A stretch of DNA of 64,000 nucleotides from Cryobacterium mannosilyticum (GCF_004402705.1 NZ_SOFM01000027.1:1-64000); one strand, 5' to 3'. Shown: positions 54,060 through 62,770, counted from the stretch's first letter. A program made the numbers and translations. Notes: a model not told the origin generated them from the letters alone.

Positions 54060-55343
54060 TTACCCTTTGGGGCGAGCGAACACGTTGCGCAACGAGACCC
54101 GTTTGGTGTATTCGACCGACCTTCGAGCTCGGGCTGGTGCGCCGCCCGCTGTGGCGTAGGGGGTGTAGGTGATGGTGTCGAGGTTGTATTCGAAGTAGAC
54201 GAATTTGTCCAGTGGGGCTGCGGGATGCCAACGGCCTTCCCCGCGCGTGGCGAGGCGCCGAGTGCCGAAGGAACGATAGTCGCTCAGGGGTGTCGACCAG
54301 GGTTGAGGGGTCAAGGTCGAGCCGTCCGAAGAGGTGCTCATCCGATCGTCGGAGATAAAGTCGACGAGATCGCCATCGCAGAAGGTCAGGTCGGCGGTCA
54401 CAGTATGCGCACCGTTGGTGAAAACACCGCGGACATGGCTGTCGTCGAGGGGCTGCCAGTCGATGGGTGCGTCAATGAACGCCGCGGGGGCGAGGATGCA
54501 GAGGTCGTTGAAAAGTGTCACGGTTTCGGCCCGGTCCATTTTCGGCCCCGCGGCGTTCGCCATCGGCAGCACCGAGCACAGCTTGACGCGCATGGTGGCG
54601 GTGCGCCCGACGAGGACGTGGAGGACGTCGACCGGCAGGCCGAACATTGTGGCGTCCATCCAGAACAACCGGGTCGGCGCGGGCCCGTAGGTATTGACCT
54701 GCTCGCCGGTGTAGGTCATCCACCGCGACGTCGCATTGGCACGTATTCGGCCGTGAATATGGGCGCGCAACGAGGACACCCGGGGTTGACCGACTGCCCC
54801 GGAGCGACGGACGTGCTCGGCGACCAGCCCAGGAAGGTGAGCCAGGTCGGCTTCGGTCACGACCACGCCTGAACGCGGTTGGACTTCGCTGAGCGCGGCC
54901 TGCACCTGACGCCGATACTCGGCACGGTAACTCGTTGGACCGTGGGACACGAAGGTGTAGGCCAGAGCGGCCAACAGCAGAAGGTTTGCCAGTGTGCCTG
55001 TCTGGGCGTCGCTCCATGAGGTCAGGATTGCGGTCTGCGAGATCAGGACGCCGATAGTGCCGGCGACCCACCACAAGCGATTGCGGGCTGCGAGCAGCAC
55101 CCCGGTCGTTACGACCACGACGGCGGCGAGCAGCCAGAACAGGCCGAGCGCAGGTTCAATCGGCTCGGTAAGAGCCTCCACCTCCGCCCAGCCGAACCCT
55201 TTGACTGCGCCGAGCAGATGGATGAGACCGTGCCCGACAAGCACGACAACGACGAACCACCGCATGAAGGTTCTCATCGGGGTCGCGTCCCGAAGCTGGC
55301 GAGGGAAATAGTTTTCGACGCGGTCCGTGCGCGTGGCTGACAT
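54060..55343 (-). CDS. DUF6544-type membrane protein
   Basis: A 427-residue protein with four N-terminal membrane helices (FMRWFVVVVLVGHGLIHLLG, LGLFWLLAAVVVVTTGVLLAA and two more, to about residue 132). A soluble C-terminal domain (about 180-420) follows, with RANATSRWMTYTGEQVNTYGPAPTRLFWMDATMFG and FTNGAHTVTADLTFCDGDLVDFISDDR-type blocks, read from nt about 54380-54730. I recall this C-terminal part as DUF6544. Function is unknown. It lies downstream of the exporter remnant on the same strand. Confidence 0.7.
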   Translation of the reverse strand: MSATRTDRVENYFPRQLRDATPMRTFMRWFVVVVLVGHGLIHLLGAVKGFGWAEVEALTEPIEPALGLFWLLAAVVVVTTGVLLAARNRLWWVAGTIGVLISQTAILTSWSDAQTGTLANLLLLAALAYTFVSHGPTSYRAEYRRQVQAALSEVQPRSGVVVTEADLAHLPGLVAEHVRRSGAVGQPRVSSLRAHIHGRIRANATSRWMTYTGEQVNTYGPAPTRLFWMDATMFGLPVDVLHVLVGRTATMRVKLCSVLPMANAAGPKMDRAETVTLFNDLCILAPAAFIDAPIDWQPLDDSHVRGVFTNGAHTVTADLTFCDGDLVDFISDDRMSTSSDGSTLTPQPWSTPLSDYRSFGTRRLATRGEGRWHPAAPLDKFVYFEYNLDTITYTPYATAGGAPARARRSVEYTKRVSLRNVFARPKG

Positions 55344-55370
55344 GGTGTGTGCCTTCGTTTTCGTGGGGCT

Positions 55371-55395
55371 GGGTTGAGTTGGGTTGGGTTGGGTC
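55371..55395 (+). repeat. GGGTT pentanucleotide repeat
   Basis: Units read GGGTT, GAGTT, GGGTT, GGGTT, GGGTC, with GGGGCT just before. With four or more G-runs, the plus strand could form a G-quadruplex. It lies in the upstream region of the DUF6544 gene. Confidence 0.8.
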
Positions 55396-55412
55396 GGTCT
55401 GGTGGTGGTGAC

Positions 55413-55913
55413 TCAGTCGGATGAGACGGCGTCGAGAACGGGCAGTCGGGCGGCACGGGATGATGATGGCCACAATGCGGCCAACACGCCGACGACGACA
55501 GGCAGGATGAGCATGCCGGCGAGCTGCGCCCAGGGAATGGCCAGCGTGGTCCAGCCGACCCCGTTGAACACGGTCGGCATCACTGAGGCAACGGCAACGG
55601 CAACGGCAACGCCAACGCCAAGAACAAGGCCGACGACGGTCGACAGCTCGCTGGGGCGATGCTGTAGACGTGACTCCAGCCCCACTGCGGCCACGACCCT
55701 ATCGAAGTGCGCACGATCGACCGGCCTGCGGGCGATGTCCAGCGGCAACGTGATGCTCTCCGCCGCAGTGAACGCAGGAACCAGTTTGAAGGATTGGAAG
55801 ATGAACCCCAGCCGGGTGCGGCGAAGCTTCGTCAGTTGGCGCTGGTTCATCCGGCCGACGTCGGCTGTCGCGGAGCGAATCTGGAGGGGTTTCGTGGTCG
55901 GGTAGTTGGTCAT
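55413..55913 (-). pseudogene. In-frame deletion fusion of an ABC exporter ATPase and its FtsX permease
   Basis: A 166-residue frame. The N-terminal part (about 14-90) is a MacB/LolD-type ATPase fragment: VGRMNQRQLTKLRRTRLGFIFQSF (Q-loop) and PLDIARRPVDRAHFDRVVAAVGL, ending HRPSEL just where SGGQ should follow. The C-terminal part is the last helices of an FtsX-type permease (TVVGLVLGVG... PWAQLAGMLILPVVVG and LPVLDAVSSD). Walker A, most of the signature, Walker B and nearly all of the permease are gone. A good ATG with AGGA remains, so it may still be translated. The junction is next to a GGCAAC hexamer repeat. Confidence 0.7.
55587..55620. repeat. GGCAAC hexamer repeat at the fusion junction
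   Basis: About five to six GGCAAC/GCCAAC units encode alternating Val-Ala on the minus strand, close to the join between ATPase and permease remnants. Confidence 0.75.
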
Positions 55914-56061
55914 GTGTTGTCCTGGCGGAAGATGCTATGGGTTGAAGAGTGATCGTGCGGTGAGCGCGTTCGACTTGCGCGGGCGCTGTGGAGCGCAGGC
56001 CCGTTAGAACCGCGCGGTCACCTGAAGGCGCAAAGCAACGGGAGGTGCCGACGTACGGGTG

Positions 56062-56685
56062 TTAGCTGGGAGCGGTTTTGTAAGGGGCGAGGACAAGGTT
56101 GACGCCCGCGCGTGCGTAGCCGGCCGCGATGGGCTCTCCCGTGATCAGAAAGCTGAAATACAGGGGGCCAACGAGCGCATTGAGCACAAAGTCGACATCC
56201 GTATCGACGGAGAGCTCGCCGGAGGCGATTCCGCGCGCGATCGCCGCACGCCAGTGCCGCAGGTTTGGCTTGATGATCAGATTGCGGTAGCTGGCGGCGA
56301 GCACCGGATCGGCGGCCATCTCGGCCACCAGACCAGGCAGCACGCGGCCGAGAGGCGTCCGGGTCAGGACATCGATCAGCTGGTCGGTCAGGGCCACTAA
56401 GTCGTCGGCGGCGCTGCCGGAATCGTTATCCTTGCCAGGGCGCATTTGGGTCACCATCGCCTCGACGACGAGCTGGGACTTTTGCGACCACCGCCGGTAG
56501 ATGGCTGGCTTACTCACCCCCGCCCGCCGGGCGACCTCTGCCACCGTTACACGGACATAGCCGACCTCGGAGAGCAACGCAATCGTTGCCCGCAAGATGG
56601 CCTGATCCATGTCTGGGTCGCGGGGGCGCCCGATGTCGCTGCCGCGGCCACCGGTGCGGCGCGGCGCCATCAGCGACTCGGACAT
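56062..56685 (-). CDS. TetR/AcrR-family regulator
   Basis: A 207-residue repressor. The helix-turn-helix is VTVAEVARRAGVSKPAIYRRW and the C-terminal domain is of the TetR_C_16-like type (ADPVLAASYRNLIIKPN). ATG 56685 is used, with AGGGAG 9 bases upstream. It lies upstream of the exporter remnant on the same strand, so it once probably controlled that exporter. An operator-like palindrome precedes it. Confidence 0.87.
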   Translation of the reverse strand: MSESLMAPRRTGGRGSDIGRPRDPDMDQAILRATIALLSEVGYVRVTVAEVARRAGVSKPAIYRRWSQKSQLVVEAMVTQMRPGKDNDSGSAADDLVALTDQLIDVLTRTPLGRVLPGLVAEMAADPVLAASYRNLIIKPNLRHWRAAIARGIASGELSVDTDVDFVLNALVGPLYFSFLITGEPIAAGYARAGVNLVLAPYKTAPS

Positions 56686-56700
56686 CAAAACCAACTCCCT

Positions 56701-56724
56701 ATTACGTAATTGTTAGTAACGTAA
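56701..56724. promoter_or_regulatory. TetR-type operator candidate
   Basis: ATTACGTAAT (56701-56710) is a perfect palindrome, GTTAGTAAC (56712-56720) is a second near one, and TTACGT / ACGTAA (56702-56707 and 56719-56724) pair across the whole. It begins 15 bases before the TetR ATG and faces the divergent ParDE operon. Confidence 0.6.
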
Positions 56725-56875
56725 CAGAGCTGGCCAGGATACGCAACTAGTAGTAACGGAACTGTGCGTAATGATTACGCAGGTGAGTGGCCTCACCAGA
56801 ATTTCTCGCCGATTTCACTTCCGAAGCGCACCGTGTATCGGATCGGATTTAGTCCTACTAAAGCGGGGAGCAACC

Positions 56876-57247
56876 ATGCGCACAACACGGCAGCTGAGCA
56901 TTACCCTTCCGAACGAGATGGCCGACGCGCTACGTCAGCGAGTGAGTTCGGGCGCGTACGCGAGTGAGAGCGAAGTCATCCGAGATGGATTGCGCACCTT
57001 GTTCGCCCGAGACCAGGTGCTCGAGTCCTGGCTTCGCGAGGAGGTTGTCAGTGCCTATGACGCGCTCGCGGCTGATTCCTCCGCCGTGGTCGGCGTCGAC
57101 GACGTGCGCGGCTTTCGGCGAAGCACGCCGAACAGCAGTGACCCACGACGGGGTCGTCTTCCGGCGGGAAGCACTTCACCAACTCGAGGATGTCTACGAT
57201 TTCATCGCCGACGCAGGGTCTGCTGCCACCGCGGCGGGCTTCGCTGA
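56876..57247 (+). pseudogene. parD: ParD/CC2985-type antitoxin with C-terminal frameshift
   Basis: A ribbon-helix-helix antitoxin: TTRQLSITLPNEMADALRQ, SGAYASESEVIRDGLRTL, then a C-terminal tail to VGVDDVR at about 57109. Two bases are missing in a GTGCGCG run. Restoring GC gives VRARLSAKHAEQQ and a TGA at 57139-57141 that overlaps the toxin GTG (GTGA). As it stands, the frame runs on to 57247 (123 residues) across the toxin gene. Start ATG 56876 has GGGGAG 5 bases away. The DNA-binding part is intact, so partial function is possible. A sequencing error is also possible. Confidence 0.75.
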
Positions 57248-57458
57248 ATCGATCGTCATTTTCTGTGAAGGCCTGTCCGACTTCCCGTACCGCGGTGTGG
57301 CGAGGGTGGACCTCCACCCCGGGTTGAGAACGATCGGCTTTCGGAAGCGCGTCGTGATCGCCTATTCCATCCTCAATGAGACCGTGGCCATCATCGGAAT
57401 TTTCTCCGGCGGTCGCGACCACGAACAGATTCTCCGCGACACCAACGAACTCGACTGA
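57138..57458 (+). CDS. parE: ParE/RelE-superfamily toxin
   Basis: A 106-residue toxin starting VTHDGVVFRREALHQLEDVYDFIADAG, with the core SDFPYRGVARVDLHPGLRTIGFRKRVVIAYSI and C-terminal IIGIFSGGRDHEQILR. This fits ParE-like gyrase-targeting toxins. GTG 57138 is the start of the family-like part. The upstream antitoxin is frameshifted but its toxin-independent part survives. Length and motifs look complete. Confidence 0.82.
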   Translation: MTHDGVVFRREALHQLEDVYDFIADAGSAATAAGFAESIVIFCEGLSDFPYRGVARVDLHPGLRTIGFRKRVVIAYSILNETVAIIGIFSGGRDHEQILRDTNELD

Positions 57459-57725
57459 CCACAATGCGATCGGTGGCCCCGCTCTCAATGGCGAGCAAGT
57501 CCTGAGCCATCGCTCGGACGGATTCGCGTCCCGGTGACGGTTCCGCAAAAGAGTTCGGGAGTGGGGAGGGGTGACACTGAACCCAGTAGCATCAGCGCAG
57601 GGGGAAAGTTGACGATTCACGACGTTCTTATGCGTCTGAGGCGGGACAAGGGAACCCAGGGTGATTCCAACCGCAAGCACGGAACTCGTCCCCAACGTCA
57701 TCCCCATCGCCCGTGGCGCAGGCTC
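57459..57725. other. 267-bp gap with nothing recognised
   Basis: This gap lies between the convergent ParE and winged-helix genes. I see no convincing ORF, terminator or repeat. It may be the edge of the accessory patch. Confidence 0.5.
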
Positions 57726-58430
57726 CTAGAAGACGTCGGGGCTCGGGGTGCTCGACTGGCGGATCGACACGTCGGCGTGCCGGTCGAACCGGTAGCCCAC
57801 GCCGCGCACGGTGCGCACGATGTCCTCGTAGCGGCCCAGCTTGGCGCGCAGGCGGCGCACGTGCACGTCGATCGTGCGCTCGTTCGGTGCGTCTTCCTCG
57901 TCGGCGGCGTTCCAGAGCGAAGAGATGAGCTCTGCCCGCTCGATGGTGCGGCCTTCTCGCAGCACGAGGTACTGCAGCAACTCGAATTCCTTGTAGGTGA
58001 GGGCCGCGGTCTCGCTGTCGAGGATGACCCGCTTGCGGGAGATGTCGACGACGACGCCGCCCGGCGCCCGGTCGGGGTCCTCGGCCTCGTTGCGGTGCCT
58101 GGCCAGGGCGGCCGGGTCCTGCAGGGCCAGCCGCACGACGTCCACATCGCGTCCGCCGGCGCCCGCCGGTGCCAGGGCGACCGCGGCGTGGGTCTCGGCA
58201 TCCGGTGCCAGCTCATGGGTCAATGCCTTGAGCGCTTCGACAATGCGGCCGAGGCTGGTCCCGGCCGCGGCCGCCTTCGCCTCGTCGATGCCGACGTAGA
58301 GTACGAACCCGCGGGCCTGGGTGCCGTCCGGAACGGCACGGATGCGGGGGGCGGCGGGGGCCTGGTCGAGTGCCTGCTCGAGGCGGGCGGCCTGAGCTGA
58401 GCGGGCGGTGTCAATGTGTGCAAGCGACAT
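57726..58430 (-). CDS. Orphan OmpR-type winged-helix regulator
   Basis: A 234-residue protein. The C-terminal part (about 125-225) is an OmpR/PhoB winged helix: SETAALTYKEFELLQYLVLREG, RTIDVHVRRLRAKLG and VRTVRGVGYRFDRH. The N-terminal 120 residues lack a receiver domain (no phospho-Asp pattern) and include GFVLYVGIDEAKAAAAGTSLGRIVEAL, which I do not recognise. ATG 58430 has AAGGA 8 bases upstream. Its promoter lies about 270 bases away, giving a long leader. Confidence 0.8.
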   Translation of the reverse strand: MSLAHIDTARSAQAARLEQALDQAPAAPRIRAVPDGTQARGFVLYVGIDEAKAAAAGTSLGRIVEALKALTHELAPDAETHAAVALAPAGAGGRDVDVVRLALQDPAALARHRNEAEDPDRAPGGVVVDISRKRVILDSETAALTYKEFELLQYLVLREGRTIERAELISSLWNAADEEDAPNERTIDVHVRRLRAKLGRYEDIVRTVRGVGYRFDRHADVSIRQSSTPSPDVF

Positions 58431-58919
58431 GGGAGGAATCCTTGGTGTGATGATGCGGGGGAACCATCGCGAGAGGCGATTCATGGTTCGGCGAGGCGTG
58501 GCCGGTGCGGCCCGGGGCGAAGTCGGGGAAGAGCGGGAGTTCAACCTGGCGCTGGTGCAGTGGCGGGAACTCGGCGATGGTTCGCGGTTAGCGGGACATT
58601 CGGCAACACGCGGAGCAGCTGCCGGGCATCATCATGCCGGCAGTCCCGGGAGCCTCGAAGGAGGTCAGGGGGCGTGCGCTCGTTGTCATAGTTGCGAGTA
58701 AAGCCCACTGTTACGGCGTGTGTCAATTCTGTGACCCCGGGTGACGCGGTGTGACGCGCACCACGTTCGCCGGGGCCGGGACGGATCGGAGGATCCGTGA
58801 TCGATCACGAAACCGCAAAAGATTCCGTGTCGAATCGCTATTCAATCAAAGATTCGTGAATCGCGGGGCCTGCGGCGTGTTGTTCGTCGCAGGTCCTGCG
58901 GTCATGGAGGGGCGGTGGA
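58431..58919. promoter_or_regulatory. 489-bp regulatory gap upstream of the orphan regulator
   Basis: No gene is supportable here. On the minus strand TTGACA (58726-58721) and TTTACT (58702-58697) are 18 bases apart, a good sigma-70-type promoter for the orphan regulator. CTGCCGG...CCGGCAG (58618-58642) is a hairpin in its leader. CGTGATCGATCACG (58796-58809) is a perfect 14-base palindrome, and GTGACGCG repeats flank it near 58741-58758. Confidence 0.6.
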
Positions 58920-59552
58920 TCAGACCAGCCCGTAGAGACGGTCGCCGGCGTCGCCGAGGCCGGGCACGATGTAGCCGTGCTCGTCGAGCCGTTCGTCGAC
59001 CGCTCCGAGCACGATGGTGACCTCACGGCCGGCCATCGCCTTCTCCACGGCGGCGAGCCCTTCCGGGGCGGCGAGGATGCAGATCGCCGTGACATCCACC
59101 GCGCCGCGGTCGAAGAGGAACTGGATCGCGGCGATCAGCGAACCGCCGGTGGCGAGCATCGGGTCGAGCACGAAGCACTGGCGGTCGGACAGGTCGTCGG
59201 GCAGGCGCTCGGCGTAGGTCGTCGGCTCGAGGGTTTCCTCGTTGCGGGCCATGCCCAGGAAACCGACCTCCGCGGTCGGGAGGAGCTTGACCATGCCCTC
59301 GAGCATGCCGAGCCCGGCCCGGAGGATGGGGACCACGAGGGGCTTAGGGTCACTGATCTGCACGCCGCGGGCCTCGGCCACCGGCGTCTGCACGGTGACC
59401 TGCTCGACGCGCACGCCGCGGGTGCCCTCGTAGGCGAGGAGCGTCATCAGCTCCTCGACCAGGGAGCGGAAGAGCGGCGACGGGGTGCGCTTGTCCCGGA
59501 GAACCGTGAGTTTGTGGGTGATCAGGGGGTGGTCGGCTACGTGGACTCGCAT
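58920..59552 (-). CDS. upp: Uracil phosphoribosyltransferase
   Basis: A 210-residue PRPP-dependent salvage enzyme making UMP from uracil. RVHVADHPLITHKLTVLRD is the family N terminus. VVPILRAGLGMLEGM is a conserved loop, VLDPMLATGGSLIAAI is the PRPP-binding motif and IVPGLGDAGDRLYG is the C-terminal uracil site. Complete length. It is divergent from tadA with only 33 bases between. Confidence 0.96.
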   Translation of the reverse strand: MRVHVADHPLITHKLTVLRDKRTPSPLFRSLVEELMTLLAYEGTRGVRVEQVTVQTPVAEARGVQISDPKPLVVPILRAGLGMLEGMVKLLPTAEVGFLGMARNEETLEPTTYAERLPDDLSDRQCFVLDPMLATGGSLIAAIQFLFDRGAVDVTAICILAAPEGLAAVEKAMAGREVTIVLGAVDERLDEHGYIVPGLGDAGDRLYGLV

Positions 59553-59585
59553 AGGCTCAATCTACTAGTCGGGGGAGGCATCCGG

Positions 59586-60065
59586 ATGGGCGAGCAGGAT
59601 CGTCGGCACCGCGAGTGGATGCTGCTTGCCCTCGCGGAGGCGCGCGCGGCCCTGGCAACCGGGGATGTCCCGGTCGGCGCGGTGGTCCTCGACGCGGGCG
59701 GCGCGGTGATCGGCCGGGGCCGCAATGAGCGTGAGCTGCATCAGGACCCGACCGCCCACGCCGAGATCGTCGCCATCCGCGAGGCCGCCGCGTCCCTCGG
59801 TGACTGGCACCTGACCGGGTGCACCCTCGTGGTCACCCTCGAGCCGTGCGTGATGTGCGCGGGTGCGATCGTGGCGGCCCGCGTGCCGGTGGTGGTCTTC
59901 GGGGCCTGGGATGAGAAGGCCGGGGCGTCCGGGTCGATCTACGACGTGCTGCGGGACCGCAGGCTCAACCACCGGGTGGAGGTCTTCGCCGAGGTGGATG
60001 CCGCGGAGTGCGGCATCCTGCTCCGAGACTTCTTCAGCGATCCAGCCCGGCGAGCCATTCGCTGA
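59586..60065 (+). CDS. tadA: tRNA-adenosine(34) deaminase
   Basis: A 159-residue zinc deaminase that edits A34 to inosine in tRNA-Arg(ACG), encoded here at 32.7 kb. The catalytic motif is TAHAEIVAIREA with Glu, and zinc ligands are in LEPCVMCAGAI. DVPVGAVVLDAGG and GSIYDVLRDRRLNH are also typical. ATG 59586 follows GGGGGAGG. Its last 32 bases overlap the convergent amidotransferase gene. Confidence 0.93.
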   Translation: MGEQDRRHREWMLLALAEARAALATGDVPVGAVVLDAGGAVIGRGRNERELHQDPTAHAEIVAIREAAASLGDWHLTGCTLVVTLEPCVMCAGAIVAARVPVVVFGAWDEKAGASGSIYDVLRDRRLNHRVEVFAEVDAAECGILLRDFFSDPARRAIR

Positions 60066-60735
60066 ACATGGCCCGGGAGGCGCCCTGCATGCCCTCCGAG
60101 TAGCGTTCACGCTCCAGGCGGAGGCCTGCCGGGTCGAACCCTTCTGCGGCCACCTCGGCCTCGGAGGCGGCGAGCCAGACCTCGTGCATCTCCTCGGTGA
60201 CCTCGGGATGGAATTGCACCGCGAGGGCCCAGTTCCCGATGGAGAACGCCTCGTTGCCGTACTGCGGCGACCCGGCCAGCCGGGTGACGCCCTCCGGCAG
60301 GTCGAACGTGTCGCTGTGCCACTGGAACACGGGCACTCCGGCGATGTGCCGCACCGGGGAATCGGCGCCGGCCTCGGTCGGTTCCACGGAGCGGTAGCCG
60401 ATCTCATTGGTCGGTCCCCGGTAGACCGTGGCGCCGAGCGCGGTCGCCATCAGCTGGGCGCCCAGGCAGACCCCGAAGACCGGCCGGCCGGCCGTGAGCC
60501 GGGATTCGAGGAGGGCGATCTCGTCGAGCAGGGCCGGGAACCGGTCGGCCTCGTAGACGCCCATCTCCCCGCCGAGCACCACGACGAGGTCGGCGGCGTG
60601 GGGGTCGAGGACTCTCACGTCCTCCCGCATGGTGTCCACGTAGCGCACGTCGTAGCCGTGTTCGAGCAGCACCGGTTCGAGATTGCCGAGGTGGATCGTG
60701 TCGTCGTGGCGGAGCACGATCGCGATGCGGCTCAT
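60034..60735 (-). CDS. Class I glutamine amidotransferase (GuaA-like, stand-alone)
   Basis: A 233-residue stand-alone amidotransferase domain. The nucleophile is in FGVCLGAQLMA, and the His-Glu pair in VQFHPEVTEEM. LVVVLGGEMGVYE is the oxyanion loop. There is no synthetase domain, so it belongs to the GMP-synthase-related glutamine-amidotransferase-like group of unknown acceptor. Its ATG overlaps the stop of the cation-efflux gene (ATGA). Confidence 0.87.
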   Translation of the reverse strand: MSRIAIVLRHDDTIHLGNLEPVLLEHGYDVRYVDTMREDVRVLDPHAADLVVVLGGEMGVYEADRFPALLDEIALLESRLTAGRPVFGVCLGAQLMATALGATVYRGPTNEIGYRSVEPTEAGADSPVRHIAGVPVFQWHSDTFDLPEGVTRLAGSPQYGNEAFSIGNWALAVQFHPEVTEEMHEVWLAASEAEVAAEGFDPAGLRLERERYSEGMQGASRAMFSEWLAGLDR

Positions 60736-61694
60736 TCGCTGCCCTTGATGACGATCGCGTCGGTGGGCAGTTCGCGGTGGCCCGGGTCGATGAACACGTC
60801 GGGCTCGAGGTAGATCGTGCGGGCGATCGGCACGGCCTCGCGGATCCGGGCCTCGACGGCGTCGATACCGGCGGCCACGTCCGAGAACCGGGTCTCGGCG
60901 TCGAAGGCGACCTTGGCGGCGACGAGCAGCTCGTCCGGACCCAGGTAGAGCGTCTTCAGGTGGATGATCCGGCGGGTCTCAGGGCCGGAGAGGATGGCGT
61001 GTTCGATCTTCGCGGCATCCGTGCGCCCGGCGCCTTCGCCGACCAGGAGGCTCTTGGTCTCGACGCCGAGCACGATCGCGACGAGCACGAGAAGCACGCC
61101 GATGAAGAGGGTGCCGATGGCGTCCCAGATCGGCTCGCCGGTGATGATGGTCAGTCCGACGCCGAGGAAGGCGAAGACGAGCCCGGCCAGGGCCGCGACG
61201 TCTTCGAGCAGCACGACCGGCAGCTCGGGCGCCTTGGCGTGCCGCACGAACTGCACCCAGGTCTGCTCTCCGCGCAGGAGGTTCGATTCCTTCATGGCCG
61301 TGCGCAGGGAGAACGATTCGAGGCCCATGGCGACCAGGAGCACCACGATCGGCAGCCACGGCACCTCGAGCGGGTGGGGGTTCTGCAGCTTCTGCACGCC
61401 CTCGTAGAGCGAGAACACGCCGCCGATGGAGAAGAGGATGATCGACACGACGAACGCGTAGACGTAGCGTTCCCGGCCGTACCCGAACGGATGCGCCGTG
61501 TCGGCGTCCTTGCGCGACTTGCGGCCGCCGCGCAGCAGTAGCAACTGGTTTCCCGAGTCGGCGAGCGAGTGCACGCCCTCGGCGAGCATCGAGGAGGAGC
61601 CGGAGAAGGCCCACGCGATGAACTTCGTCACGGCGATGCCCAGGTTGGCCGCCAGGGCGGCCACGATTGCTTTGTTTCCGCCGGATGCGCTCAT
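60732..61694 (-). CDS. Cation diffusion facilitator (CDF) transporter
   Basis: A 320-residue, six-TM efflux protein. The first metal motif is EGVHSLADSGNQ and the second is LLEDVAALAGL. The C-terminal domain has KTLYLGPDELLVAAKVAFD and IYLEPDVFID. It resembles the ZNT9-like/CDF branch, with the two canonical His-Asp motifs changed to HSLAD and EDVAA. It probably exports Zn2+, Mn2+ or Fe2+. It is first in a two-gene operon with the amidotransferase. Confidence 0.86.
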   Translation of the reverse strand: MSASGGNKAIVAALAANLGIAVTKFIAWAFSGSSSMLAEGVHSLADSGNQLLLLRGGRKSRKDADTAHPFGYGRERYVYAFVVSIILFSIGGVFSLYEGVQKLQNPHPLEVPWLPIVVLLVAMGLESFSLRTAMKESNLLRGEQTWVQFVRHAKAPELPVVLLEDVAALAGLVFAFLGVGLTIITGEPIWDAIGTLFIGVLLVLVAIVLGVETKSLLVGEGAGRTDAAKIEHAILSGPETRRIIHLKTLYLGPDELLVAAKVAFDAETRFSDVAAGIDAVEARIREAVPIARTIYLEPDVFIDPGHRELPTDAIVIKGSE

Positions 61695-61780
61695 GCAGTA
61701 ATCCTAGAACGACGGGCACAGCCGGTGCGCCGGCCACCGCGCACGGTGACCGGACAGGACGGCGAAACTAGACTCCCTCC

Positions 61781-62629
61781 ATGACTACGACTGCGTCCAC
61801 CACGCTCCCCACCATCGCGTTCCTGGGCGCCGGATCGATGGCCAGGGCCGTCCTGACCGGCCTGCTGAACCCGAACGTCACCGTGGAGGGCGGCATCCGT
61901 GCCACCAACCGAACCGCGGCGAAGGCGGCCGAGCTGGCCGGCATCGACGGCGTGACCGCCTTCGCCACGGCGGAGGACCCCGAGGCCAACCTCAAGGCGG
62001 TGGCCGGCGCCCGCATCGTGATCGTGGCAGTGAAGCCGGCGATGGTGCCCGACCTGCTCACCGAGATCGCCGGCAGCCTCGAGCCGGGAACGCTTGTGGT
62101 GAGCGTCGCCGCCGGCGTCACGATCGCCACCTTCGAATCGCTGCTGCCCGAGTCGGTGGCAGTCATCCGTTCGATGCCGAACACGCCGGCGCTCGTCGGC
62201 AAGGCGGTCACCGGGCTCAGCGCCGGCACTCGCTCCAGCGCCACCGACCTCGACCTCGCGACCACCCTGTTCGGCACCGTCGGCGACGTTCTCGTCGTGC
62301 CGGAGGGCAAACTCGACGCGCTCAGCACCATATCCGGCTCCGGCCCGGCCTACGTCTTCTACCTGATCGAGCAGCTCACCGCCACGGCGGTCGCCAAAGG
62401 CTTCAGCCCGGAGGAGGCGGCCGTGATGGTCAACGGCACCTTCCTCGGCGCCTGCACCCTGCTGGCGGGCTCCGACCAGTCGCCGGCCGAGCTCCGCCGC
62501 CAGGTCACCAGCCCGAGCGGCACCACCGAGCGCGCCGTCTGGGAGCTGGAAAAAGGCGGCCTCAAGGAGCTCTTCGACCGGGCAACGGATGCCGCACTCG
62601 CCCGCGCCCGCGAACTCGCCGGCCACTAG
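61781..62629 (+). CDS. proC: Pyrroline-5-carboxylate reductase
   Basis: A 282-residue NADPH-dependent enzyme completing proline synthesis. The Rossmann motif is FLGAGSMARAVLTGLL and the signature is NTPALVGKAVTGLSAG with IRSMPNTP. The C-terminal dimer motif reads ISGSGPAYVFYLIEQL and LRRQVTSPSGTTERA. Length is standard. It begins 86 bases after the divergent CDF gene. Confidence 0.95.
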   Translation: MTTTASTTLPTIAFLGAGSMARAVLTGLLNPNVTVEGGIRATNRTAAKAAELAGIDGVTAFATAEDPEANLKAVAGARIVIVAVKPAMVPDLLTEIAGSLEPGTLVVSVAAGVTIATFESLLPESVAVIRSMPNTPALVGKAVTGLSAGTRSSATDLDLATTLFGTVGDVLVVPEGKLDALSTISGSGPAYVFYLIEQLTATAVAKGFSPEEAAVMVNGTFLGACTLLAGSDQSPAELRRQVTSPSGTTERAVWELEKGGLKELFDRATDAALARARELAGH

Positions 62630-62770
62630 GAGTCGGGTACCTCCGCCCTCCCGCTGAGTTGCGGGGAAAGCACCTTCCGCTGGCCCGGGAAGGTGTTTTG
62701 TCCGCACCTCGGCGTTGGCCGGCGACCCGCCGTCATGGTATCCCCCTGCGGGAATGACTAGCCTTGGGGC

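Noticed and set aside
58541..58726. A 61-codon minus-strand frame upstream of the orphan regulator
   Set aside because: Its TTG start coincides with the TTGACA -35 box of a good promoter, so it could not be translated from that transcript in full; no ribosome-binding site.
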